From Candidatus Parcubacteria bacterium (GTDB taxonomy: Bacteria; Patescibacteriota; Patescibacteriia; UBA1558; GWA2-36-10), in the NCBI GenBank assembly GCA_003599205.1, contig QZJA01000024.1:1-10566 (forward strand): DNA of 10,566 bases. Reading direction: 5' to 3'. Position 1 is the stretch's first letter. Every line of letters starts with the position of its first letter. Shown in pieces: positions 5,008-10,566 of the stretch. The notes beneath the pieces are model-generated. The model was not told the DNA's origin. It saw only the letters and a list, made by a program, of their open reading frames with translations, and searched no databases. The translations under genes were made by a program, and so were the position numbers.

Positions 5008-7590
5008 ATGTATTTAGAAAAATTAGAAATTCAAGGATTTAAGTCATTTGCCAATCCAGCTGAGCTGGCTTTTAATCGTAAATTGACGGCTATAGTGGGT
5101 CCCAATGGTTCGGGCAAATCAAATATTGCCGATGCTGTCCGTTGGGTATTGGGTGAACAAAGCGTTAAAACATTAAGGGGCAAAAAAGCCGAAGATGTTA
5201 TTTTTTCTGGTTCAGACAAAAAAGGCCGTTTGGGTTTTGCTCAGGTGGATCTTTATCTTAATAATGAAGACAAGCAGGCGGATGTTGATTTTGAACAAAT
5301 TGTCGTTACCAGAAAGATAGATAGAAATGGTGAGAGCGAATATTTAGTAAATAATAATAAGGTTAGATTGTTTGATGTTCAGCTACTTCTGGCCAAGGCA
5401 AACTTTGGGCAAAAGACTTATAGTGTTATCGGTCAGGGTATGGTTGATACCATACTGACATCTTCTTCAGCTGAACGTAAAGAATTTTTTGATGAGGCGA
5501 CCGGTGTTAGGCAATTTCAAATTAAAAAAAATCAGTCAGTCAATAAATTAGCCAATGCCAAAAGTAATTTGGAGCAAACGTATCAGATATTAGCCGAGCT
5601 AGCACCAAGGTTGCGTAGTTTGACCAGGCAAGTAAGCAGACTGGAAAGAAGAGAAAAAATTCAGGCTGAGCTTTTTGATTTACAAACAGACTATTATAGT
5701 TTTTTGAGCAACAACTTAAATACAAATTTAACTGCGGCCAGAAAACAACATGACAAATTACAGAGTGAAGTTTCTGATTTGAATCAAAGCTTGATAGAGC
5801 TACAGACAAAATTGGAAAAAGAAGAAAAAGCTTCTTCTCGTCAGGAAAATTTTGAACTGCTTCAGGAGAAATTGAGACAGAAACAAAATGAGTTTAATAA
5901 TTTGCTCAAAGAAAAAACAATTTTGGAAGGTCAGGCCGATTTGAAATTGGCTGCTAGTGGCCGAAGCGATTTGGTGTGGCTGAAAAAGCAAATTAGTAAT
6001 ACCAAAGAATCAATTTCGGAAAAAGAATTACTCTTTAAGGAGAAGCAAAATTTACTCAAGAACTATCAAGGGGAGCTTGACGTCTTGGAAAAGAAAAGAG
6101 AAGCCGTTTTAGCTGACTTTAGTAGCTTGGAGCAAAAACTTTTGGGCAATGGTGGGGACATATCAATAGACGATTTGTCCTTGGAGCTTGATGGTATTTT
6201 ACAAAAGCAAAAAGAATTTTCTTTAAGTTTGGAAAATATAAGTAGTTTGGATTCAATTCCCGCTTTGCGTGATTTTTGTCGGCAAATTACTGAAGAAATT
6301 GGTAATTTACGTCGGAAAATACAACAGCCAGAAAAGAAAAATCAAAACAATTGGCAAGCAGAATTCAATAAACTTTTGAGCACTAAGGATACTTTGGTGT
6401 CTGAGGTTTCTGAGGCTAGAACCAAAGTGGCCGTTTTGAAAAATGAATTGGGCAGTATTGAAACAGATATAAAAAAAGAACAGGTAGAACTTAGTAAGTT
6501 GGAATCAGAACAAAAAGCCAACGAAGGTCGCTTAGATAAAAATGATTATAAAGAAAAATTAGAAGATTTAAATACGGTCATAGAAGTAAAGGCTAGAGAG
6601 ATAAAAGTAATTGAAGAAGATGTTAAGGTTTTTAATCAAGCAGAAGAAAGTAAAAAACAAGTATTAGTGGAAGCACAAAAAAGATTTCGTGAAGTGCAGG
6701 CCGCTTTTAATAGTAAAAATAGTGAGCTAGGTGAGCTCAAGATAAATTTGGCTCGTTTGGAAACAAGACAAGAGGAATTGCAGAAAGAAATCGCTGAAGA
6801 ATTTGCTAAATTGAAAATAAAAGAGGTAAGAGAACTCAACCCTCAACAGACCAAAGAGAAAATTATCAATCTCAAAAATCAATTAAGTATTATTGGTGGT
6901 ATTGATGAAGCAGTTTTGGAAGAATATAAAGAAGTAAAAGAACGTCATGATTTTCTTTTTGAACAGACCAGTGATTTGGAGCAGGCGATTTCTCAGCTAG
7001 AGAAAATCATCAAAGATTTAGAAGAAACAATTTCCGATCAATTTGATAAATCATTTTCTAATATCAATAAATTATTTGATAAATATTTCAAGAAACTGTT
7101 TAATGGTGGTCGGGCGGAATTGATTTTGGATGTAAAAGAAATAAAAGAAGATGCTGCCAGTAGTGATGAAGAAGAAGGTGACGAGGAAAACGAAGAAGAG
7201 GCAGTGGTGGAAAAAGATCAAAAAATAAAAAAACAATATGGTATTGAAATAAAAGCCGTGCCACCTGGCAAAAGGGTCTCTAGTATAAATATGCTTTCTG
7301 GTGGAGAAAAAGCACTAACTTCTATTGCTTTGGTCTGTGCTATTATTGCCAACAACCCCTCACCGTTTGTGGTTTTGGATGAAGTAGATGCCGCTTTGGA
7401 CGAGGCCAATTCCATTCGTTTTGTGGAGATATTGGAAGAATTGTCTGATAAGACACAATTTATCACCATTACTCATAATCGGGCTAGTATGCATCAGTCA
7501 AGAATCATCTATGGTGTGACTATGGGAGACGATGGAGTATCTAAATTGTTGTCTATGAATTTTGCTGAAGCTGATGAAATAGCTGCTTAA
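5008..7590 (+). CDS. smc: Short, apparently hingeless SMC chromosome protein
   Basis: An 860-residue SMC ATPase; typical bacterial SMC is about 1150-1200. The N-head has MYLEKLEIQGFKSFA, Walker A GPNGSGKS (31-38), the Q-loop region IGQG (141-144) and FFDEATG (160-166). The C-head has the ABC signature MLSGGEKALTS (762-772), Walker B PFVVLDEVDAALDE (786-799) and a switch His823 in ITITHN. Coiled-coil arms run at about 170-380 and 445-690. In place of the roughly 150-residue hinge is a stretch of about 65 residues (380-445) without hinge-like sequence or a CXXC hook. An acidic insert, DEEEGDEENEEE (720-731), sits inside the C-head before YGIEIKAVPPGK. SMC dimers compact and segregate chromosomes. 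ATG 5008 is chosen because MYLEKLEIQGFKSF is the canonical start; the upstream open frame overlaps the promoter. There is no SD. Confidence 0.95.
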   Translation: MYLEKLEIQGFKSFANPAELAFNRKLTAIVGPNGSGKSNIADAVRWVLGEQSVKTLRGKKAEDVIFSGSDKKGRLGFAQVDLYLNNEDKQADVDFEQIVVTRKIDRNGESEYLVNNNKVRLFDVQLLLAKANFGQKTYSVIGQGMVDTILTSSSAERKEFFDEATGVRQFQIKKNQSVNKLANAKSNLEQTYQILAELAPRLRSLTRQVSRLERREKIQAELFDLQTDYYSFLSNNLNTNLTAARKQHDKLQSEVSDLNQSLIELQTKLEKEEKASSRQENFELLQEKLRQKQNEFNNLLKEKTILEGQADLKLAASGRSDLVWLKKQISNTKESISEKELLFKEKQNLLKNYQGELDVLEKKREAVLADFSSLEQKLLGNGGDISIDDLSLELDGILQKQKEFSLSLENISSLDSIPALRDFCRQITEEIGNLRRKIQQPEKKNQNNWQAEFNKLLSTKDTLVSEVSEARTKVAVLKNELGSIETDIKKEQVELSKLESEQKANEGRLDKNDYKEKLEDLNTVIEVKAREIKVIEEDVKVFNQAEESKKQVLVEAQKRFREVQAAFNSKNSELGELKINLARLETRQEELQKEIAEEFAKLKIKEVRELNPQQTKEKIINLKNQLSIIGGIDEAVLEEYKEVKERHDFLFEQTSDLEQAISQLEKIIKDLEETISDQFDKSFSNINKLFDKYFKKLFNGGRAELILDVKEIKEDAASSDEEEGDEENEEEAVVEKDQKIKKQYGIEIKAVPPGKRVSSINMLSGGEKALTSIALVCAIIANNPSPFVVLDEVDAALDEANSIRFVEILEELSDKTQFITITHNRASMHQSRIIYGVTMGDDGVSKLLSMNFAEADEIAA

Positions 7591-7612
7591 ATAAAATAAA
7601 TATTTTTGTATG

Positions 7613-7648
7613 CAAAGACTCGCTGTTAATAGCGAGTCTTTGTTGATT
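7613..7648 (+). terminator. Intrinsic terminator of smc
   Basis: A perfect 12-bp stem, CAAAGACTCGCT (7613-7624) and AGCGAGTCTTTG (7631-7642), encloses GTTAAT. The downstream tract TTGATTATTG is only moderately T-rich, but the stem is strong and lies 22 bp after the stop codon. Confidence 0.8.
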
Positions 7649-7649
7649 A

Positions 7650-7678
7650 TTGACAAAAAATGAGAAAATTCTTATGAT
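7650..7678 (+). promoter_or_regulatory. Strong promoter of the 98-residue protein gene
   Basis: TTGACA (7650-7655), a 17-bp spacer and TATGAT (7673-7678), one mismatch in total. It begins 8 bp after the smc terminator stem. Predicted start near 7685. The promoter is AT-rich, while the transcript becomes GC-rich from about 7690. Confidence 0.85.
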
Positions 7679-7684
7679 GATTAT

Positions 7685-7787
7685 TATCATCCGTCTTTAA
7701 GACGGCAACGTTCACTCAATCCAGAAAGGAGGCATTTTATCAGCTTTCACCCGATCAATCGTTACCCCTAGCGGAAGGAAGCCGCAC
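7685..7787 (+). promoter_or_regulatory. Structured leader with two SD-like sites
   Basis: About 100 nt of leader. CCGTC/GACGG (7691-7705) forms a hairpin right at the 5' end. AAAGGAGG (7725-7732) is a near-perfect SD, but no ATG, GTG or TTG lies at a usable distance after it. Nearer the gene, GGAAGGA (7773-7779) precedes the ATG by 8 nt and lies mostly in the loop of a possible GCGG/CCGC hairpin (7771-7785). The unused first SD is odd. Confidence 0.55.
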
Positions 7788-8084
7788 ATGTCGAGTTCTT
7801 CTCAGACCCCGAATTCGGTGATCATCACTGCCCGGCGGGCGCGCAACCATGGCTATCGCAGCATCTTCAAGACCGGGGCGGTTCTCGCCGTCCAGCCCCA
7901 CGGCAAGCATCAGCCGATCATGGTTCGTTCCATCGAGAGCTTCTCCGCCGGCGAGGTGGTAATCAAGGACAAGAAGGGCAGGCGGCGCCCCGTGGCGCTG
8001 TCCACCATCAAGTCCCTCGAGGTCGAGGCGGCCATCGCCGAGAAGATCAAGCCCCTTCCTGAGGAAGACACCTGCTCGGTCTAG
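7788..8084 (+). CDS. Unknown 98-residue basic protein in a GC-rich island
   Basis: I do not recognise this protein. It has a Ser-rich start (MSSSSQTPNS), a basic segment TARRARNHGYR (14-24), then a middle with likely beta strands, GAVLAVQPHG (30-39), PIMVRSIESF (43-52) and GEVVIKDKKGRRRPVAL (55-71). A likely helix, VEAAIAEKIKPL (79-90), and an acidic end follow. There is no signal peptide or membrane segment, so it is probably cytoplasmic. The basic, beta-rich middle would suit nucleic-acid binding, but that is a guess. A sampled line is about 65% G+C, far above the neighbours, with GC-ending codons. It is a stand-alone unit with a strong promoter, SD-like sites and a perfect terminator, which argues for a real gene. 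ATG 7788 is chosen for the GGAAGGA upstream. Confidence 0.75.
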   Translation: MSSSSQTPNSVIITARRARNHGYRSIFKTGAVLAVQPHGKHQPIMVRSIESFSAGEVVIKDKKGRRRPVALSTIKSLEVEAAIAEKIKPLPEEDTCSV

Positions 8085-8112
8085 AGCAGTACTAGCTCGC
8101 TAGTTTCGTCAC

Positions 8113-8140
8113 ACCTGTACCAGAGTACAGGTTTTTATTT
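8113..8140 (+). terminator. Intrinsic terminator of the 98-residue protein gene
   Basis: A perfect 8-bp stem, ACCTGTAC (8113-8120) and GTACAGGT (8125-8132), with a CAGA loop, followed by TTTTATTTT. The T-run overlaps the stop codon of the convergent dehydrogenase gene. A smaller CTAGC/GCTAG repeat lies just before it (about 8092-8103). Confidence 0.9.
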
Positions 8141-8974
8141 TCCGTAAACTCCTTTGATTAGATCTAAATTTTTTCCACTTGAGCGTAGATATTTTAAATT
8201 GAGGTCTCTTATTTTTTCTAGTATTTCCAAATGCTCTGGTATGCCAGCTTGTTTGGTCATTTCAATAAAAGTTTCAAAGTCTTTGATAAAACAATGGCCG
8301 CCAGCGCCGCGTCCGCCCTGATGAACTACATCTAGATGAGTTGGTCCAATGCGCAAATCATGCATCATGCCATCTTTTACCGCTTCATAATCAATCTCGT
8401 ATTTTTGAGCTAGATCATAGAGAATATTCATAAATATTACTTTGACATAAAACCAACAGTTACCGCCATATTTTATCAGTTCGGCATTTTCCACTTTGGT
8501 GATTAGATTGTATGGTGCTGGTGCTAGAACAGATAAAACTAGCTCTGCTTTTTGATAAAGTTCTTTATTGTCGGGATCAGTAATGCCGACAATATTTCGG
8601 TCGGGATTCTGGGCATCATAGGCCGCAGTTTTTTCTGTCAAAAATTCCGGTGAATGCATCACTATTATGTCGGGAAATTTTTCTTGTAGTTTTCTGGCGG
8701 TGCCAACTTTAATAGTAGATTTGATCACAGCTATTTTATTTTTGCCTATCAATGGCAGAACCTGCTCAACAATACTGTAATCAAAACCCTCAGGAGTAGA
8801 AGGTGTTGGCACGGCAATTAAAGTGATGTCACAATCTTTTATTTTATCTTTGTTCTCGGCGTAGGTATCTAAAGAATAGCGGACAATATCATAACCTCTA
8901 TTTTCGAAATCATCGGCATAATTTTTGCCGATAAAACCTTGGCCAATAAAACCGATTTTTAAATTTTCTGTCAT
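8135..8974 (-). CDS. Short NDP-sugar dehydrogenase (UDP-glucose/GDP-mannose dehydrogenase family)
   Basis: 279 residues. The N-domain has the NAD-binding motif KIGFIGQGFIGKNYA (6-20), IAVPTPS (53-59) and KSTIKVGT (85-92). The central domain has MHSPEFLTEKTA (106-117), ENAELIKYGGN (162-172, with the conserved Lys168 and Asn172) and the catalytic-cysteine motif GGRGAGGHCFIKD (220-232, Cys228). Family members oxidise the C6 hydroxyl of a nucleotide sugar twice to give a uronic acid for envelope polysaccharide. Full-length enzymes are about 400-450 residues. This one stops about 50 residues after the catalytic Cys and lacks the C-terminal nucleotide-sugar-binding domain. The stop is clean, with no sign of a frameshift or leftover coding after it. 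It stands alone on the minus strand, has no SD, and I see no intrinsic terminator on its own strand. Substrate unknown. Confidence 0.88.
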   Translation of the reverse strand: MTENLKIGFIGQGFIGKNYADDFENRGYDIVRYSLDTYAENKDKIKDCDITLIAVPTPSTPEGFDYSIVEQVLPLIGKNKIAVIKSTIKVGTARKLQEKFPDIIVMHSPEFLTEKTAAYDAQNPDRNIVGITDPDNKELYQKAELVLSVLAPAPYNLITKVENAELIKYGGNCWFYVKVIFMNILYDLAQKYEIDYEAVKDGMMHDLRIGPTHLDVVHQGGRGAGGHCFIKDFETFIEMTKQAGIPEHLEILEKIRDLNLKYLRSSGKNLDLIKGVYGK

Positions 8975-9006
8975 TTTTTAAAAACTTAATTTTATAACTG
9001 TTTTAC

Positions 9007-9012
9007 ATTATA
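9007..9012 (-). promoter_or_regulatory. Possible -10 of the dehydrogenase gene
   Basis: On the minus strand, TATAAT (9012-9007) lies 32 bp before the ATG. No good -35 is seen 17 bp further upstream, so the assignment rests on the -10 alone. Confidence 0.35.
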
Positions 9013-9067
9013 CAACTTTGTTTTGAAGTAAGTCTAGGCTTTGGCTGTTTTGACAGATAATCGGCCA

Positions 9068-9096
9068 TTGACAAAATGTTGCCATTATAGTAATAT
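9068..9096 (+). promoter_or_regulatory. Promoter of rpsP
   Basis: TTGACA (9068-9073), 17 bp, TAATAT (9091-9096). Predicted start near 9103, giving a leader of about 38 nt. A second perfect TTGACA lies 18 bp upstream (9050-9055) but has no -10 at the right distance. Confidence 0.65.
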
Positions 9097-9140
9097 TCAG
9101 CCCGTTAATAAAGTTTTAATTATTAAGCATAATATTGTAA

Positions 9141-9557
9141 ATGTTAGCTATTAGATTTCAAAGAGTTGGCAGAACAAAATTACCAATGTATCGGGTAGTT
9201 GTTTCTGAGAAAACCAAAGATATGCACGGTGATCATTTGGAAATTTTGGGCACCTATAATCCTCATAATAAAGAGGTAAAGCTTAAAACGGATCGTATTA
9301 AGTACTGGCTGGGCAAAGGAGCTCAGAGCTCAGAATCAATCCATAATTTGTTTATTAAAGAAGGCGTCTTGGAAGGAGCAAAAAGGAAATCTGTCAGTAT
9401 CAGCGACAGGAGAAAAGCCAAGATGGAAAGTGTCAAAGCTAAGGCTGAAGAAGCTAAAAAAGCAGCTCAAGCCAAAGTTGAAGCCGAAGCTAAATCTGCT
9501 GCAGAAACTCCGGTTGAGGACGCGCCTAGCGTCGACGCTGGAAAAGTAGCTGAGTAA
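9141..9557 (+). CDS. rpsP: 30S ribosomal protein bS16 with long C-terminal tail
   Basis: 138 residues. The S16 core is at about 1-85: MLAIRFQRVGRTKLPMYRVVV at the start, HLEILGTYNPH (32-42), and DRIKYWLGKGAQSSESIHNL (51-70). S16 binds 16S rRNA and helps assemble the small subunit. Typical S16 is about 80-90 residues. Here an extra tail of about 50 residues is rich in Ala, Lys and Glu (about 90-125), followed by an acidic end. Such a tail is probably helical or disordered. There is no SD; the start is the canonical ML(A/V)IR position. It is followed by khpA after 93 bp that contains a separate promoter. Confidence 0.95.
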   Translation: MLAIRFQRVGRTKLPMYRVVVSEKTKDMHGDHLEILGTYNPHNKEVKLKTDRIKYWLGKGAQSSESIHNLFIKEGVLEGAKRKSVSISDRRKAKMESVKAKAEEAKKAAQAKVEAEAKSAAETPVEDAPSVDAGKVAE

Positions 9558-9564
9558 AAAATTG

Positions 9565-9593
9565 TTGACGTTTATAAAAAATAATTATATACT
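9565..9593 (+). promoter_or_regulatory. Promoter of khpA
   Basis: TTGACG (9565-9570), 17 bp, TATACT (9588-9593), each one base from consensus. Predicted start near 9600, giving a leader of about 50 nt. It lets khpA be transcribed independently of rpsP. Confidence 0.7.
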
Positions 9594-9650
9594 TTTTATA
9601 ATAATAATACCGATCTTTAGAACAATAGAAAATCATTAACCAATAAAGAA

Positions 9651-9947
9651 ATGCAAGACAAAGAATTTTTAGAAACGATTGTAAGAGCCCTAGTCGATAA
9701 GCCAGAGGACGTAGTTGTCGAAAGGAACATCGATGAAAGAGGTGTACTCTTGACCCTAAAAGTTAACCCAGAAGAAATGGGTAAGATTATCGGTAAACAA
9801 GGTCAGACTGCTCGCTCTTTAAGAACTCTTCTTCGCATCATTGGCAACAAGAATAATTCTTACGTCAATTTGAAGGTTTATGAACCGGAAAAAGAAGGCA
9901 GAGCTCCAAGAGCAGAAGCTACTGATGTAGACGATCTAAAATTATAA
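9651..9947 (+). CDS. khpA: KH-domain RNA-binding protein KhpA
   Basis: 98 residues. A single KH domain with the GXXG loop in MGKIIGKQGQTARSLRTLL (43-61; GKQG at 48-51) and the usual N-terminal FLETIVRALVDKPEDV (6-21). KhpA (YlqC) binds RNA, often together with KhpB/Jag, and affects envelope synthesis and cell division in Gram-positive bacteria. Typical length is 75-82; the extra residues here form a charged C-terminal tail (about 80-98). Its place after rpsP and before trmD is the common bacterial order. There is no SD. It has its own promoter and is followed by a strong hairpin. Confidence 0.93.
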   Translation: MQDKEFLETIVRALVDKPEDVVVERNIDERGVLLTLKVNPEEMGKIIGKQGQTARSLRTLLRIIGNKNNSYVNLKVYEPEKEGRAPRAEATDVDDLKL

Positions 9948-9966
9948 ATATCTATATTCGATATCA

Positions 9967-10006
9967 AAAGACCATTCCCGCTTTTAACGGGGATGGTCTT
10001 TATTTT
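9967..10006 (+). terminator. Intrinsic terminator after khpA
   Basis: AAAGACCATTCCCG (9967-9980) pairs over 14 positions (one G-U) with CGGGGATGGTCTTT (9988-10001) around a 7-nt loop. It is followed by ATTTTG, so some read-through to the next gene is possible. Confidence 0.85.
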
Positions 10007-10033
10007 GTAACAGTTTTGTAGTATGTTTAAGTT

Positions 10034-10468
10034 ATGAAAATAACTATTTGTAGCAGTTTAGCTTTTTCCAAAGAGGCAGGAGAAGTAGCTGAGAGATTAA
10101 AAAAGGCGGGGCACGAAGTTTTGTTGCCGGCCACGACAGAAAAAATTTTAGTCGGCTTACTTCGGGTTTCTGAAGTGGAAAAGGAAAAAGAATTAGGTCT
10201 ATCAGCCGACAGAGCTATAAAAAACAACGCTATTATAAATCATTACAATAAAATAAAAGCTTCAGATGCCATCTTGTCTTTGAACTACGAAAAAAACGGA
10301 GTTAAAAATTATATTGGTGGCAGTGTATTTATGGAAATAGCTTTTGCTTTTGTTTTAGGTAAAAAAATATTTTTGCTCAATGATATTCCTGATGTTTCTT
10401 ATAAAGATGAAATAATAGCCATGCAACCAATAATAATAAATAATGATTTAACAAAAATAGTTTTATGA
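10034..10468 (+). CDS. Nucleoside 2-deoxyribosyltransferase-like protein
   Basis: 144 residues with a Rossmann-like fold typical of the nucleoside 2-deoxyribosyltransferase superfamily. The N-terminal strand is KITICSSLAF (2-11). SDAILSLNY (77-85) carries a conserved Asp78. YIGGSVFMEIAFAFVLGKKIFLL (93-115) carries Glu101 at the position of the family's catalytic glutamate. Classical members swap bases between deoxynucleosides in salvage; many relatives have other or unknown N-glycoside activities, so the exact reaction is uncertain. The gene lies between khpA and trmD, where rimM is commonly found. There is no SD, and the start is only about 30 nt after the khpA terminator, with no convincing promoter seen. 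The stop overlaps the trmD start as ATGA, so trmD is probably translationally coupled. Confidence 0.75.
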   Translation: MKITICSSLAFSKEAGEVAERLKKAGHEVLLPATTEKILVGLLRVSEVEKEKELGLSADRAIKNNAIINHYNKIKASDAILSLNYEKNGVKNYIGGSVFMEIAFAFVLGKKIFLLNDIPDVSYKDEIIAMQPIIINNDLTKIVL

Positions 10469-10566
10469 AATTTGATATTCTGACAATTTTTCCAGACTCA
10501 CTTAGCAGTTATTTTAACTGTTCTATTTTGGCCAGAGCGCAAAATAAAAAATTAATAGAAATAAAG
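10465..10566 (+). CDS. trmD: tRNA (guanine-N1)-methyltransferase TrmD (3' partial)
   Basis: The first 34 codons only; the gene runs off the window. MKFDILTIFPDSL followed by SILARAQNKKLIEI matches the conserved N-terminus of TrmD. The enzyme uses S-adenosylmethionine to methylate G37 of tRNAs and prevents +1 frameshifting. The ATG overlaps the preceding stop (ATGA). There is no SD. The rpsP-khpA-trmD neighbourhood supports the call. Confidence 0.9.
   Translation, partial: MKFDILTIFPDSLSSYFNCSILARAQNKKLIEIK

Noticed and set aside
7739..7771. Short leader peptide starting at ATC after AAAGGAGG
   Set aside because: ATC is an extremely rare initiator and the 10-residue product has no recognisable attenuation features. 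Kept only as a curiosity in the findings.
4050..8136. Transposon or integron origin of the GC-rich islands
   Set aside because: I saw no transposase or integrase gene, terminal inverted repeats or target duplications at either edge.
9050..9055. First TTGACA upstream of rpsP as a separate promoter
   Set aside because: No -10-like sequence lies 16-18 bp downstream. The second TTGACA (9068-9073) fits better.
1..10566. CRISPR arrays, tRNA or rRNA genes
   Set aside because: No regularly spaced repeats, tRNA cloverleaf sequences or rRNA-like stretches were seen on either strand.

Overview
The window looks like a chromosome piece from a Candidate Phyla Radiation bacterium (Patescibacteria). The main evidence is gene content and architecture: a NusB-Nudix fusion, an unusually short SMC without a recognisable hinge, ribosomal protein bS16 with a long Ala/Lys/Glu tail, a VanW-type wall protein, and compact AT-rich genes. 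About nine AT-rich genes start without any visible Shine-Dalgarno (SD) sequence. I cannot name the candidate phylum from sequence alone.

Layout. Positions 1-1738 hold the 3' part of a VanW/PG-binding protein (+). Positions 1739-1970 hold a bidirectional terminator and, on the minus strand, a promoter-to-terminator unit for a strongly structured RNA of about 197 nt. Positions 1964-3809 are an rpmF - nusB/Nudix - rnc operon (+) with its own promoters and a terminator. Positions 3877-4049 hold a second non-coding unit (+): a strong promoter, a structured RNA of about 138 nt and a UUCG-capped terminator. Positions 4050-4948 hold a GC-rich gene on the minus strand for an unknown exported protein. 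Positions 4979-7642 hold smc (+). Positions 7650-8136 hold a second GC-rich island with an unknown 98-residue basic protein (+). Positions 8135-8974 hold a short NDP-sugar dehydrogenase (-). Positions 9068-10566 hold rpsP, khpA, a nucleoside deoxyribosyltransferase-like gene and the start of trmD (+).

How the genes fit together. The AT-rich genes are mostly information-processing housekeeping: ribosomal proteins L32 and S16, the NusB antitermination/rRNA factor, RNase III for rRNA maturation, the KhpA RNA-binding protein, TrmD tRNA methylation, and SMC chromosome organisation. VanW and the sugar dehydrogenase point to cell-envelope work. Promoters are unusually easy to read: several pair a near-consensus -35 with a -10 at exactly 17 bp, and most units end in a clear intrinsic terminator.

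The most unusual content is (a) the two unidentified structured RNA units and (b) the two GC-rich genes that flank smc. In sampled lines these run at roughly 62-65% G+C against about 38% in a neighbouring smc line. Unlike their neighbours they carry SD-like sequences, yet they are served by AT-rich, host-style promoters. No tRNA, rRNA, CRISPR array, transposase or insertion sequence was seen.
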